From the NCBI GenBank assembly GCA_032622095.1, contig CP136065.1:59885094-59949093 (forward strand): DNA of 64,000 bases. The letters are read 5' to 3'. Source of the stretch: Siphonodentalium dalli (Eukaryota > Mollusca > Scaphopoda > Gadilida > Siphonodentaliidae). Made by a program: the position numbers and the translations under genes. Shown one piece after another: positions 45,800-57,840 of this stretch; position 1 is the stretch's first letter; every line of letters starts with the position of its first letter. The notes beneath the pieces are model-generated. The model worked only from the letters and a program-made list of their open reading frames with translations. It did no database searches and was not told the DNA's origin.

Positions 45800-47405
45800 A
45801 GGATAATTCGTTTTGTGCGTCGACCTCCCTCCCCAATGACTCCGATAATGCTGATATTGTACCTCCACAATCTGCCGGCAAACCAATAGATTATTCATCG
45901 CCTGTATCTGAGAAGTGCATCGTTTCTCTTGAGTCGAACTATCAATCTCGCACATGCGACAAACTACCTAATTCGTTGGCTGCAGACGAAAACGATATTC
46001 GACTGGTAATAAACACTGTCAAGCCGATTGGTGATAATGCAGCACAGCCAACTTCAGCACCTGCCGCTCAGAGAAAGTCATAGCCACAATTGAATGTGCT
46101 TGCAGATTCAACACGCACCGTACCTGAAGTGCCTCGGGAGTCGGAACTATGACGATATTAATAACGTTTCTGTGATTTCTCCGTCTGACGTGTCCTGCAC
46201 CCTGATTCTGTATCGCATGCGAATGGTCGCATCGCTAATGAGAAACAATGTAATCTCGACAACATTGTCCACAGGAAAATTGATCGACCCGGTAGTGCAA
46301 GTGGTAGACCGAACTTGTGAGGAAATACAAATAGCGAAGATGACCTTTGGGGTGTCCCTGAGCGCGAAAATATCGACACACATCGTGAACTTGGTGATAA
46401 TAGTGGTTTTCTGGGGGTTCCTGCTCGGCGTGGAAATATAACCCGAAAGTATTTTATCGGCAGAATTTCAACTAAAGACTGTAAAGAGAAAGCTTTGTGG
46501 AACTACATTCAAAACATGCAGGGGACTGAACCCAACATTTGTGCGCATCTTTCCTAGCTCCGGGAGAGGTACACTGTCTGCTCATGTGAACATTCCATCG
46601 ACTGAAGTCAAATTTATGAAACAAGATGGTTTCTGGCCGAACAATATCATCGCTAGACCATGGCGCTCTGAACCACCGACATCAGATTATAATGGCAATG
46701 GCCATGAAGAAACAGATTAACTTGTTATTGTGGAATGCAACCGGTGTTAAATTGGCGCAACCGTATACTCAGCAAATATACTGAACAGTCTGAGATATGC
46801 CATCATAGGCATTTCAGAACATTGGCTCAATGAGGACAACGCCTCTTACCTATTGGATATCAACAGGTCGTACTCAACCATTTTCAAACCCGGTAAAACT
46901 ATTTCAACCAATACCTATACCTAATTCACAAGAGAATTAAGGTGTCGCATTATTGGTACGATCGGGCATTAACATCTGGTGTTCGGACATTGATTCACGT
47001 ATCACAAGTGACTTTATCGTCGGCGTAAAACTACAATTTACAGAATCACCGTCCGTTTACGTGCTACAAGTGTATCTGCCAAATACGAGTATATAGGGGT
47101 GACGTTCTGTTTAAAGACTGCCTATATTTTCTGGAGAACTACACATATCTGAAGACCCCCCCCCCCCCCGTCATAATAATGGGTGATCTAATTGTACACC
47201 TTGGTGACTCAATGGGACAAAACATTCCTGCTGGTCATGCTGGTCGTTCGGTGTGGATGCACCAATACTTAGAGTGCGCATCTATGCAGTGTACATTATG
47301 TCTTCCGACATTATCCGGCCCAAAATTCGCATTATTTCTACACATCGCAGTTGCGCGACCCACAACGATAGACCATATTCTCATTCACAAAAGTATGATA
47401 AAGAC
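45800..47405 (+). pseudogene. LINE ORF1 C-terminus and endonuclease domain, degraded
   Basis: A plus-strand frame open from 45800 to a stop at 46083 is the low-complexity part of ORF1. From about 46330 it continues as RKYFIGRISTKDCKEKALW, and after a frameshift near 46550 as FVRIFPSSGRG...FWPNNIIARPW, the ORF1 nucleic-acid-binding domain typical of CR1/L2-type elements; that ORF ends at 46718. ORF2 then starts an AP-endonuclease-like domain: LLWNATG, GISEHWLNE, MGDLIVHLGDS and IDHILIH, with several stops and shifts and a 14-base C run (47156-47169). RT is absent. Non-functional. Confidence 0.82.
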
Positions 47406-48000
47406 ATATATTATGGACTTGTTCGGGTGCGTGAAAGTGATAAGTTAGTACTCAGGCGCTCAGTCAACATGGGGAATCCAGCATTCTACTAACATCGCCG
47501 AAAAATTCAAATAAATCGACCATACCACTCCATATAGAAAACATTGCCCAATTGTAAGTATTATATGATCATAAGTTTCTTTCCCAATTCCTATGTTAAA
47601 ACATAACGAATAAATCGAGATATCTAATGATGTTCACCTCAATAGTCAAAACACAAGAGGTTAATAACAGTTCTGAGTTACGTCAGATACTTCAGAGGTT
47701 AACATTATAAAAATTTAAAAATAAAGAGGTCAATACGTCATAAAATTTCGCTCGGGTGCTTCCGTGAACATGTTCGGGCTCTTTCGGTCGGAGCGGTAAA
47801 CATTGAAAAAAATGGTGACCGGCAATGTTTCATGGGCGGGAAACATTGCAAATTGTAAAATCACACCCTATGGGAAATTAACATAGGCTTTTAATATGAG
47901 GTATAATAAAACTTATTATCAGACCTGAAAATAGATTTTCCCAGCGACGTTCAACGTCACAACGTCTTGTCCAATCAAAGCGAGTTTCATATAATAAAAC

Positions 48001-48140
48001 AGTTATCGCACTGTTTCTTGGTTGACACGAGGTATTGTCAGCCCTTGGAAGTCAATATTCACCTCGGCCTACGGCCTTGGTGAATATTTACTTCCTCGGG
48101 TTGACAATTCCACGTGTCAACCAAGAAGCAATGCGATAAC
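48001..48140. repeat. Palindrome P1
   Basis: Inverted arms GTTATCGCACTGTTTCTTGG ... CAAGAAGCAATGCGATAAC around a GGCCTACGGCC loop, about 65 bases each. One of three palindromes of the same kind, with P2 and P3 downstream. All share outer AATAAAACAGTTAT-type ends. Confidence 0.85.
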
Positions 48141-48239
48141 TGTATAATACATCTCGATTCGGGACGCAATTATCGGCGATAATCTAACACAAATGATTTC
48201 GCCATCGAGAGTCATTGCATTTAATTAATATTTTTAATC

Positions 48240-48370
48240 ATCGCATTGTTTCGAGGTTGACATCGGGAATTGTCAAACCGGGGAAGTCAATAGTCACCAA
48301 GGCTGAGGTGAATATTGACTTCCAAGGGCTGACAATTCCTCGTGTCAACCAAGAAACAATGCGATAACTG
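48240..48370. repeat. Palindrome P2
   Basis: Same family as P1 (CGCATTGTTTCGAGGTTGAC ... GTCAACCAAGAAACAATGCG), but the arms match less well near the tip (GGGGAAGTCAATAGTCACC against GGTGAATATTGACTTCC). Confidence 0.8.
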
Positions 48371-48621
48371 TTTTATTACATGAAACACACTTTGATTGGA
48401 CAAGACGTTGTGACGTTGAACGTCGCTGGGAAAACCTGATCTATTTCCATGTCTGATAATAAGTTATGTTCACCTCTGAAGTATCTGACGTCACTCAGAA
48501 CTGTTATTAACTTGTTGTTTCATTAATGAGGTGAACATCATTAGATATCACATTTTTTTCTTTACGATTTAACATAGGAATTGGGGAAAGAAACTTATGA
48601 TCATATAATAATATACAATTA

Positions 48622-48762
48622 TTGCATTCCTCCGAGGTTAACATAAGGAATTATCAACCCTCGGAAGTTGATATTCACCGCGGCCTTCGGCCTTGGTGAA
48701 TATCAACTTCCGAGGGTTGATAATTCCTTATGTTAACCAAGGAGGAATGCAATAACTGTTTT
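48622..48762. repeat. Palindrome P3
   Basis: The most regular of the three: ATTGCATTCCTCCGAGGTTA to its complement with a CCTTCGG tip and about 65-base arms carrying only a few mismatches. Could extrude as a cruciform. Outer sequence continues as AACTGTTTTATTATATGA. Confidence 0.88.
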
Positions 48763-49906
48763 ATTATATGACGGGCGATTATATCAAATGCAAGGGAAAT
48801 CTACTCAGATATGATAAATGATAAACACTTCTCTTATATTTGACAGACGTGAATGTAGTTTCTCTAGACCCAGTTTTCTAGACTGGTTCCCGAGCCAAGT
48901 AAGCTTCACCCGTGTATTTCTGACGAGAAGCGAGTCAGTCGTATGCGTACCAGGCTACCTAGTTTCAAGATTCCCCATTCGTAATGTACGCAACGTCATT
49001 GGCTGTCACATTTAGCGCGTAGGGAAAACCCAGATCTATTTATAGTAAGAGTCAGCGGAATGTTATATTAACCTGCTGAGCGTTATATTAACCTGTGGCG
49101 CTATAAAAGGTATAAAAGGAGCAGTGGACATTGGGAATTATTCATAATTAGGCATGGCAATTTACTATGGGATTTGGAGTAGAAAGTAATGGTCATATAA
49201 TAAATAAGAATGACTGTGTGTATCGTCAATTTGGTTTCATATTCGTAACAAATAACTACTTTGAGCATAATTATTCTTAATTTATATTTTATCACCCTAT
49301 CTATTTTTATGTCTGTCATATGATCTTATTACCTGAACACCGCTCCAAATAGTTTAATCATATTTATTTGTCTAATTTGATAACATATAGTATACATAAA
49401 TGTCACACATATTATTATACAGACAATGGGGTTGGAGGACAAGTGCTATCTCATTTATGATTACCACCTCTCCCTCCAAATTAATAATATACCATTCCAA
49501 TGTATATATACTATGTATAACTTAAAGCAGAACCAATTTAGAATATAAATGGTTAACACATCGGGTGAACCAACTCCGTATCCTGGTGAGCCTGCACGGC
49601 AAGTATCGCTCCTATAGAACCCACGTAATGTTTCTGACGGATGCCATGTGCTATACACTTCACATAGTGAGATTTATTGACCGTAGTCAAAGATGGCAAA
49701 CTTTATTGTTCTTCTGGAATAGCTTCGATTTTCATATCTATATATTTGTACAATATGTTTAGTCCTATCGGAATTCGCTGACATCGGCCAGATGTGCACA
49801 CAGTTGAGGCACCCACATTCTATGTGCATACCATGTGATCATGAATAGATATAGTGACGTGAATCATATATCAAATGCCAAAGATACTCCTAGGTTTCAC
49901 TCCACA

Positions 49907-50113
49907 GCCAGAGCCCAAACTGAGTTTTCAAAATGGGCACACAATCAGAGACGCCGGAAATCTCACGTGAGGGTACGTTCGCATTAGGTATTGTGACATG
50001 GAATATCGCGAGTTTGGAGTTTGGGAGTGGGACCCGGGATGATTTGAAAGGACTGTCAGCCCTCTCCAAAACCCACTTTGGTATTGGTGTAATGCCACCG
50101 AAGAGCGTATGTG
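49907..50113 (+). other. Candidate host exon (unproven)
   Basis: A pyrimidine-rich stretch ending CACTCCACAG (acceptor-like, 49897-49906) precedes an ATG in good context (CAAAATGG at 49933). The frame stays open to GTAAGT, a consensus donor, at about 50114. The patch is clearly richer in G+C than its surroundings and is also open in two minus-strand frames. The peptide contains IVTWNIAS, reminiscent of the first strand of endonuclease/exonuclease/phosphatase-fold proteins such as inositol 5-phosphatases, but that is too short to identify it. No partner exon was found. Confidence 0.3.
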
Positions 50114-50634
50114 TAAGTTTGTGAATATATTCATATATACACATGCAGTGTATGTGTTTGCTTACTATGTATGGAGTATGTGCTACCACAGCAACAATCA
50201 AAGCACCACCCCATATTCCGGAAGTGGACCAGCGATTTGAGACTTACCTTATTTTTCTTTTTATGAACTGTGTGTATATATATATATATTAAGCGCGCGC
50301 ACCGCATGTATACTGGTCGGCAATTTCTTGATAGCCGTGGACCCATGGGCATTTTATTTATAGATAATTGGTTTTCCCGGTTTAAAAGTCGAACTGCGCG
50401 ACCAGCAGGCCGAGTCCGGTAAAAGGTGTAGTTGGGAATTTCAATTTCGTTTATTGTCCTTTACATTATTATGCCAATAATGTTAATTTTTGGTTTGTTA
50501 CAAGCTATGTCAATTACCAATAAAAGAAATTTAAAAGATAATATGTAAGTCTTATATTTCAACTTTTATAAATATTTTTCGTTCTGCAGCCCACTGATGG
50601 TTGTGGTCGGAGACGGCCGAGTCGGCCGCCGGTT

Positions 50635-50790
50635 CGTTAATTAGGTGCTGGTTGTTATTGTTATTTTAACGGAATTCTGAGTTGGTCATTCGCGAAACGA
50701 ATATATTTTATATTCTATAATTACAATGATGGGTATATAATATATGATCTTGAGCGCGTTACCATTTCTGACTATGGTTCTCTTGTTAAC
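50635..50790 (-). repeat. Dispersed repeat R10, copy 2 (inverted)
   Basis: Reverse complement of 16735-16885: AACGGAATTCTGAG, ATATATGATCTTGAGCGCG and GTTACCATTTCTGACTATGG. The rest of 50.8-52.57 kb is A+T-rich with no gene or repeat that I can name. Confidence 0.7.
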
Positions 50791-52589
50791 TATGATGTGG
50801 CATATTGACTTAGTGCTATAGACTCCTGTTGTCGTAGTCTGTCAGATTAGAATATTGCATGTCAAATTGCATGTAATTTACAGCTTGTCCGCAGTCAGTA
50901 CTGTAATTTACAGTCAGTCCACAGTCATTACATGTTACTATCTCTCACCTCGCAAAAGCGGTTAATATTTGAAACAACATGCTCAGTTGATAATGTTCCT
51001 GACACATTATCCAACATAAGCTACTAAGGGTTTCAAAGTTGGCAATTTGACCTATAACCAAAGAAGAGGAGAACTGGTGCAGTTTGAAACTCTGACACCC
51101 CTCCCCGAATAGTGCATGATCATACTATAGAAACATCACTCTCTAAATATTCGCTTCTAATATTAACATATACATCTAACATCTAACTAATAACGACATG
51201 AGCTAAACAATAGGATCTCCACCACATCCCATGGGATATTTTTCGTTGAATTGAAGTGCAAATAACTATTTCCAGCGGTCTGTAGAAAGTCAGTCAGACA
51301 GACATAGTGGATTTTTTTTACATTTCAATTTAATCACGATTGGGCTGTCACTGCAAAAAATTTATATAGCTGTGAGTTACATGTAAATATATGCAAATGG
51401 CAATATACATTTATTGCATGATCCTACCCTTGTTCCATTCAATAAACCCATTCTATAAATTGTGATATTAAACGTTCGTTTATTAACAGGAAATAGTGCC
51501 AGGTGACATTCGACTTCGGGTTTGTCGTCTGTTTACATTCCGTCGCTACATTTCAAAAATACTATGGCTTCCAATATTATTCCAACAAACTATAATGAAG
51601 AGTTGGAAAAGTTATGTAGCTAAATATACGCCATTAAATACGCCAAAGAGCCTTTATTTATCTGGGACTATTTCTGTACGCGGGTAAACAACGTAGTTAC
51701 GTGAAAGGTCATCGCGTGCATTATAGTCGCATTTGTTGATTTAAGTATGTTCTGTCGAGATTTTGGATCATGTAATAAATATAATCTACAACTCACCTAA
51801 TTTCCTAGACTCGTTTTGTAAATTCCGAGTTGTAGATCCTCTATATATGAAATATATTACGCACAAAATGTAGTATATGTACGCACCCTCACCTGTTCTG
51901 TGAGAGATGGCATATACATTAGTAAGATGAGACGTTCGTGCTATAACTGATAACTCTGACAATGGCGACGACCTCGATGAGGTCAGAAGATAGCGATAGC
52001 CATTTTGAAATCGTCCACACTGGTCCAGTCTGTATCAATCAAAGCCAATATAGATATTCGACCATATATATTGTATACAGCTATATATTATTACATGTTT
52101 GTTTAAAAACTACGAAGAATATATAAACTTGATTCAACTCAAATCACTTCGTATTTTTATTTATTCGGCCAACGTGTCACCGATCTATAGACACAATCTC
52201 GTTGGTGGATCTGTTTTCTCACTTATTATGGTACCCCTCGGTGCGAGTTATATCAATTGCCAAAAGTAATTATTAACAACTTAAGTTATTAAGTCTATGA
52301 TCCCTTTAGTTTAATGAGATTTAGGGTTATCCGAATATTCTTAACATAACGGCAATAGGATCAGAGTATAAAGAACATTAACATTCCACATGTGACCGGG
52401 CCGCGGTGGTATAAGTCCTCGACCCGAAAACACCCCTGGAACATGTCACGGAAGCAGACACGGTATATAAAAATTACATGTTCTTCGTCGTCACGATGTT
52501 TGTATAACTTTAAAGAATTTCACATTTACCCACAGCGAGTGAGTTATGTTCCTTTAAATGGACCGTTATGTATATAATATATTATTATT

Positions 52590-52875
52590 ATCCATCTATT
52601 AACCAACACTATTTCTGATTGGGCAAAAGCCGTCACATGATAATCCGGGAAAAAGTCATATTGGACTCCCGAAAGTGATAATGGACTCGAATCGAGTTCA
52701 ATATGACTTTTATAGAAAAATTATCTTGACTCCGGGTGACGTCATATGGATAAACATACAGGTGGATAATACAAAATTCATTATACAATGTTGTGTACAG
52801 TGTGTGTTTTCATATACAAAATTGTATATTAACTTTATATTAATTGTTTTAATTCAGCCTATATGTAGAATGTTG
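52590..52875 (+). mobile_element. Family E element, internally deleted copy
   Basis: Keeps the left end (CTGATTGGGCAAAAGCCGTC), the GTCATATTGGACTCC hairpin and the right end (ATTATACAATGTTGTGTACA) of the 9040 element, but lacks about 250 central bases. Such internal deletion with preserved ends is typical of non-autonomous DNA transposons. Confidence 0.75.
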
Positions 52876-52964
52876 AAGTAAGCCAAAATATAAATACAAA
52901 GGTTATTCACTTCGAAAAATAAGCGGGAATATGGGCGATGAAAATGTCTTGCATGGGTATTTGC

Positions 52965-54299
52965 GGTGTGACTAAACACCGCCCGGACCGGCCCGGACCA
53001 GCCCGGACCCCCATATGGACTATATGAGTGATTTTAAGGGCAATATAAGTGCAGGGGTGTCATGGAAACCCACTCAGGGTCGCTATTAACCCTCAAAATG
53101 CCGGCATCGGCGAAAATGTTCGCCGCGAAATGAAGCTAACAGCCCGGACCGCCCCTGCTGCGTCCAGGTGTGATTTTAGTATCCATATACGCACCCTCGA
53201 CTACACTCTCGAAGATACAAGGGCGAGTCGCCCACGAATGCCTGGCAATTAACCCCCAAATTGCCGCCATCGACGATTATGTTAACCGATAACGACGCTG
53301 ACAGCCCGGACCATCCCGGTCCAGCCCGGACCCCCCATATGGACTATATGAGTGATTTTAAGGGCAATATAAGTGCAGGGGTGACATGGAAACCCACTCA
53401 GGGTCGCTATTAACCCTCAAAATGCCGGCATCGGCGAAAATGTTCGCCGCGAAATGAAGCTAACAGCCCGGACCGCCCCTGCTGCGTCCAGGTTTGATTT
53501 TAGTATCCATATCTGTGAAAGGGTGTTAATGAAACCCAAATACGCACGGAGATTGGCCAAGGTCAAACGGAAGTGCCGTTTATTAACCCCTAAACTTCCC
53601 AGATTCAGCCAGAATTACAAAAAACAAACTCACAGCCCGGACCCCTTTAATGTCCTTGTTTTTCTAATAACTCCTTATATATGTGTTGTGGAACTACCCT
53701 CGACTACACTCGCGAAAATATGGATACTAAAATCACACCTCGACGCAGCAGGGGCGGTCCGGACTGTTAGCTTCATTTCGCGGCGAACATTTATCGGTAA
53801 ACATAATCGTCGATGGCGGCATTTTGGGGGTTAATTGCCAGGCATTCGTGGGCGCTCGCCCTTGTATTTTCGGGAGTGTAGTCGAGGGTAGTTCCACAAC
53901 ACATATGTAAGGAGTTATTAGAAGTACGATGACATTAAGGGGGTCCGGGCTGTGAGTTTGTTTATTGGGGGCGCAATTTTGTAATTCTGGCTGAATCTTG
54001 GAAGTTTAGGGGTTAATAAGCGGCACTTCCGTTTGACCTTGACCACTCAACGTGCGTATTTGGGTTTCATTAACACCCTCGCACAGATATGGATACTAAA
54101 ATCACACCTGGACGCAATAAGGGCGGTCCGGGCTGTTAGCTTCATTTCGCGGTGAACATTTTCGCCTATGCCGGCATTTTGAGGGTTAATAGCGACCCTG
54201 AGTGGGTTTACATGACACCCTGCACTTATATTGCCCTTAAAATCACTCATATAGTCCATATGGGGGTCCGGGCTGGTCCGGGTGGTGTTTAGTCACACC
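52965..54299. mobile_element. G+C-rich foldback built of GCCCGGACC-punctuated units
   Basis: Ends GGTGTGACTAAACACC and its complement. Almost the whole 1335 bases can fold on itself about a centre near 53680. The left half has a direct duplication of ~170 bases (53000-53168 and 53322-53492). AGCCCGGACC or its complement marks unit borders at about 53000, 53141, 53302, 53465, 53633, then inverted at 53756, 53942, 54127 and 54270, i.e. units of 160-186 bases. The frames of 67-126 codons here are repeat shadows. No target duplication resolved. Confidence 0.85.
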
Positions 54300-54731
54300 C
54301 GGTATTTGGGATATAGCGGAGTTTGCCCGCTCATTCTGAAGATCTTTTTCTTGCGTAATTCAGCCTTGCGATGTTTGTGGTATGTCATTCAATCCGGCAC
54401 ATCGTGGCGAAGTAAGTGTTAATATAAATCGACTATATGCGACAAACCTTCCCACGGAAACGGATAAACATTTAAAACAGTATAAGGCAATATTCCCACA
54501 ATTAAATAGAAGTTAAATGTACCATGCTCAATTCAGTGGAAACATACATCTTTGACATTCTTTGTTTGTCTGTAGCCATAACATCGTATGCGGGAATGCT
54601 CGGATGCATTTGATGAAATTACAATCCTAATGGCCGTTATTTCCGTGAAAATAAGGCTAAAGTGTTGTTTCATATTTAGTGCGTGTGCGCTAATCACGTT
54701 TATGTGAAAGATATATCACTAGGTATGTTAA

Positions 54732-54899
54732 TTATTGTTTCTTTATTGTCACAGTAACCATATTATACATGGTGTAATTAAAGGTACTCAATCCGATCAG
54801 ACGATTATTGTTTCTTTATTGTCACAGTAATAGTATAATATATACATGGTGTAATTGAAGGTACTCAATCCGATCAGACGGTCCCCATATCACCAAGAT

Positions 54900-54939
<40 letters not shown>

Positions 54940-55322
54940 CTACTACTACTACATTTCTTCAAACTACGCTTTAGTTATCAATACTGCTAACCACTGTCAA
55001 CTATGGTATCAAATTTCCCAAACGTGTTAATTATCAACATTTTGTTCAATGAAATATTGCCGTATTATCACTTGAGTATTCACGAAATTTGGCCGTATTA
55101 ATCACCACTTGTTTTTAGAGTTATCCATCTTCATCCGCAATTTTATCCGAGACCGTCCGTTTGACGACGTGTTTCGGGGCCACAAATAATTGCACATCTC
55201 GAGAAATGACAAACTTCAAAAATCGATATCTGATCACTCTGAGCTTTTATGGGTGAGTTCCTCGACTCGAATCAAATAATTTTTACCCCCCCCCCCCCGA
55301 AGCCAAAGAAATAGTAATTTAT
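54732..55322 (+). mobile_element. Family D element with duplicated left end
   Basis: TTAAAGGTACTCAATCCGAT occurs at 54778 and a near copy (TTGAAGGTACTCAATCCGAT) about 77 bases later, because the segment from ATTATTGTTTCTTTATTGTC onward is tandemly duplicated. The body follows as in other copies (GAGTTCCTCGACTCGAATCA, 13-base C run at 55286). The right end is lost at about 55322. Confidence 0.75.
54901..54952 (+). repeat. (AAC)n/(TAC)n microsatellite
   Basis: About 40 bases of AAC repeat followed by four or five TAC, inside the family D copy. Confidence 0.97.
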
Positions 55323-55500
55323 GAGCGTTAATTCGGACAATGCATCGTTAAGGCATGCATTGGAGTGGTGCGCGGTTTCGATAGAAGACAAGAAGACTGA
55401 AAATATGAATAAAATAAAATGTCTAAAAGTTGACATCACCGGTTTGGATATTAATTATTTTTATAAAGCTATGAAAGTTCACAAAAAGAAATTTTTACAC

Positions 55501-55733
55501 GTAAAGTATTTTTGTTATGCTCTACATGTATGTTTTTACCTGCCGAACATTCGCTGGATTTATCTCCCCTGGATATTGTAAAGATATTTTTGTTTATGCT
55601 CTACATGTATGTGTTTACCTGCGGAACATTAGCTGGATTTATCTCCCCTGGATATTGTAAAGTTATTTATTATGTTCTACATGTATGTGTTTACCTGCCG
55701 AACATTCGCTGGATTTATCTCCCCTGGATATTG
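55501..55733 (+). repeat. 77-79 bp tandem repeat, three copies
   Basis: Units begin GTAAAG at 55501, 55578 and 55657 and end CTCCCCTGGATATT. They differ by a few substitutions and small indels. The frames of 86 and 91 codons through them simply repeat the same peptide. Confidence 0.95.
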
Positions 55734-55829
55734 AAGAATGATCTTCCAACAATGACAGTAATTTGGAACTTCTATATTAATGGCTAAACTTGACGAAGTC
55801 AAGCTTGGGCTATTGCCATGGGTTGGCAT

Positions 55830-56875
55830 CGGTCGTACGTACGTGCGTGAGTGCGTCAACAATTTCATCTGGCTCATCCTACAGGCTGCATCCCTCATCC
55901 GATCATCACCAAACTTCATACGGATCTTCGGGGTGACCTCTAGATTGGAGCCATTTATTTTCCCCCGAAATTCGTTAAAAACATGGCCGCCGGTAGCCAT
56001 TTTAGATTTCAAATTTGAATCCATCGGCACACCCTGCAGCCCACATTTATTGGACAAATGTTTTGAAAATTTACAGGCATGTTTAGGATCACCTCTAGAT
56101 GGGAGCTATCCACTTTTAGCGATTTTCGATAAAAAAAAACAATGGCCACAAGCAGCCATCTTGAATTTGACTCTTTCATGCATGACTAAATTCTTCGGCA
56201 AATCCTACAGGCCACATCCCTCAATCGATCATCACCAAACTTCATACGGGTCTTCGGGGTAACGTCTAGATGAGAGCTATCGATTATTTCTGAAAGTCGT
56301 TAAAAACATGGCCGCCAGTAGCCATCTTGGATTTCAAATTTGAATCCATCACCACAGCCTGCAATCCGCATTATTGGAAAATTGTTTTGACTTTGCAGGC
56401 ATGTTTATGATCACCTCTAGATAGGAGCTATCAAATTTGAATTTTTTCGATGAAAAACATGGCCGCCGGCAGCCATCTTGGATTTTACTCTTTGCATGAC
56501 TAAATCCTTAGGCACACCCTAGGTAGAGACCACATCCCTCGTCCGATCACCACAAAACTTTATAAGGAGCTTTAGGTGACTTCTAGATGGGAGCCGTCGA
56601 TTTGTTTTCCGAAATTCGTAAAAAAAAAAAAAAAAAACATGGCTGCAAGCGGCCATCTTGGATTTTATTCTTTGCATGACTAAATCCTTCGGCACACCCT
56701 ACAGGCCACATCCCCCATCCAATGGTCACCAAAATTCACATGGATCTTCGGGGTGACCTCTAGATTGGAGTCATCGATTATTTCCGAAATTCATTATAAA
56801 ACATGGTGCCAGCAAAGCAAATTTGAATCCATCAGCACACCTTGCAGCCCACATGTATTGGTGAAATGTTTGAAC
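55830..56875 (+). repeat. ~165-bp tandem array (ATGGCCGCCGGCAGCCATCT type)
   Basis: Six diverged units, each with AAAACATGG(C)CGCC(G)G...AGCCATCTTGGATTT, at about 55983, 56142, 56307, 56459, 56638 and 56803 (spacings 159, 165, 152, 179 and 165). GGCCGCCGGCAGCC-type cores are locally palindromic. Unit starts are marked by CACATCCC(T/C)C(A/G)TCCGATCA. An 18-base A run lies near 56619. The 160-codon plus-strand frame 55780-56262 is not a gene. Confidence 0.9.
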
Positions 56876-57284
56876 TGAAAATAGTTCATCTATACAATAC
56901 AAGACCTTTATTGTAACTTTTTTACTTTCTTTCTTCTTTATCATTCTATTCATTGCTCGGCAAACAATTAACTCCTTCTCATGTTGAGCTACAGTGTCAT
57001 TGACACTTCAAAAAAAAAAAATTCTACTTTTAGTGTAGAACATAGTTTTATCAGGTGGGCGACACTAATATTTGCTCATATTTCGTCAATCTTCGTTTTG
57101 TGGCCTAATATGGTCAAAGATATGGTTGAAATGAAATCACGTGTCAGGAACCTACGTCACTAACATAATCTCTAAACCGTTGTTTAAGACATTCGGATAG
57201 CTGCTGCCTGGAACCAATGCAGTGGTCGTGCTAGATATTTGTTGCAGAAGTTATTGTACCTATGAGAGAGAGGTTATATATTAT

Positions 57285-57840
57285 TATCCACCCCCCAACT
57301 AACACCATTTCCGATTGGACAAATGCCGCCACGTGACAGTCCTGGAAAAAGTCATATTGGACTCCCGAATGTCATATTGAACTCCCAAGTGTGCAATATG
57401 ACTTTTTTATCGGGACTCTGTGACGTCACCAATTAACTTTTGCGAAATGAATCGGTGAATTGTGATGCGCGCGCAACACTGGTGGATTAGCAGATGTTTT
57501 ACTTCCGCATTGAGTTTTTTTTTTCATTTCCATGTTTACTGTTCCAAATTATGCTTTCTGATTATCAATATACGGTACAGGCTTTTATAGAAAATTAAGT
57601 GCCGACAAATACCAAAAATAACCACAAAAGTTTTATTTCAAAAATTTGGATAAACATACAGATGGATAATAAAAATGTCATTATACAATGTTGTGTACAG
57701 TATGAGTTTTTCTTGTACTCGCCCAGGTTGTGGTGAAAAGTCATACTTTTCACCACAACCTGGACTCGTACAAGAAAAACACATACTGTACACAACATTG
57801 TATAATAACTTTATAATATAATATAATATAATATAATATA
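57285..57840 (+). mobile_element. Family E element, copy 3
   Basis: Full-length relative of 9040-9600, sharing AACACCATTTCCGATTGGAC, TTACTGTTCCAAAT(T/C)ATGC, ATGGATAATAAAAATGTCAT and the terminal hairpin (GGTTGTGGTGAAAAGTCATA). It ends in a TATAA pentamer run (about 57812-57840). Confidence 0.82.

Larger units (their letters stand above)
47547..48613. repeat. Large inverted repeat inside R8
   Basis: 47547-47700 (TATGATCATAAGTTTC ... ACTTCAGAGG) is the inverted counterpart of 48473-48610, and 47940-48000 (CCAGCGACGTTCAACGTCAC) of 48385-48440. The arms enclose the R8 piece at 48142-48230 together with two hairpins. The left arm carries extra, probably inserted, sequence (47700-47930) including a (C/G)GGGCTC(T)TTTCGGTCGG stretch. 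Confidence 0.75.
47410..49310 (+). repeat. Dispersed repeat R8, copy 3, split by insertions
   Basis: Three pieces in order match the 4982 copy: 47410-47545 (GGACTTGTTC to CATACCACTCCAT), 48142-48230 (CATCTCGATTCGGGACG to GCATTTAATTAAT) and 49195-49310 (AATTTGGTTTCATATTCG to TATTTTATCA). The gaps between them are filled by palindromic DNA, so at least two insertions hit this copy. Its left end touches the LINE endonuclease remnant. Confidence 0.7.

Noticed and set aside
53454-53834. 126-codon plus-strand frame
   Set aside because: Spans the centre of the G+C-rich foldback and reads the same unit forward and backward.
55780-56262. 160-codon plus-strand frame, with a 126-codon minus-strand frame overlapping its left part (55677-56057)
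   Set aside because: Lies in the ~165-bp tandem array and repeats its own peptide; both strands are open because of the repeat.
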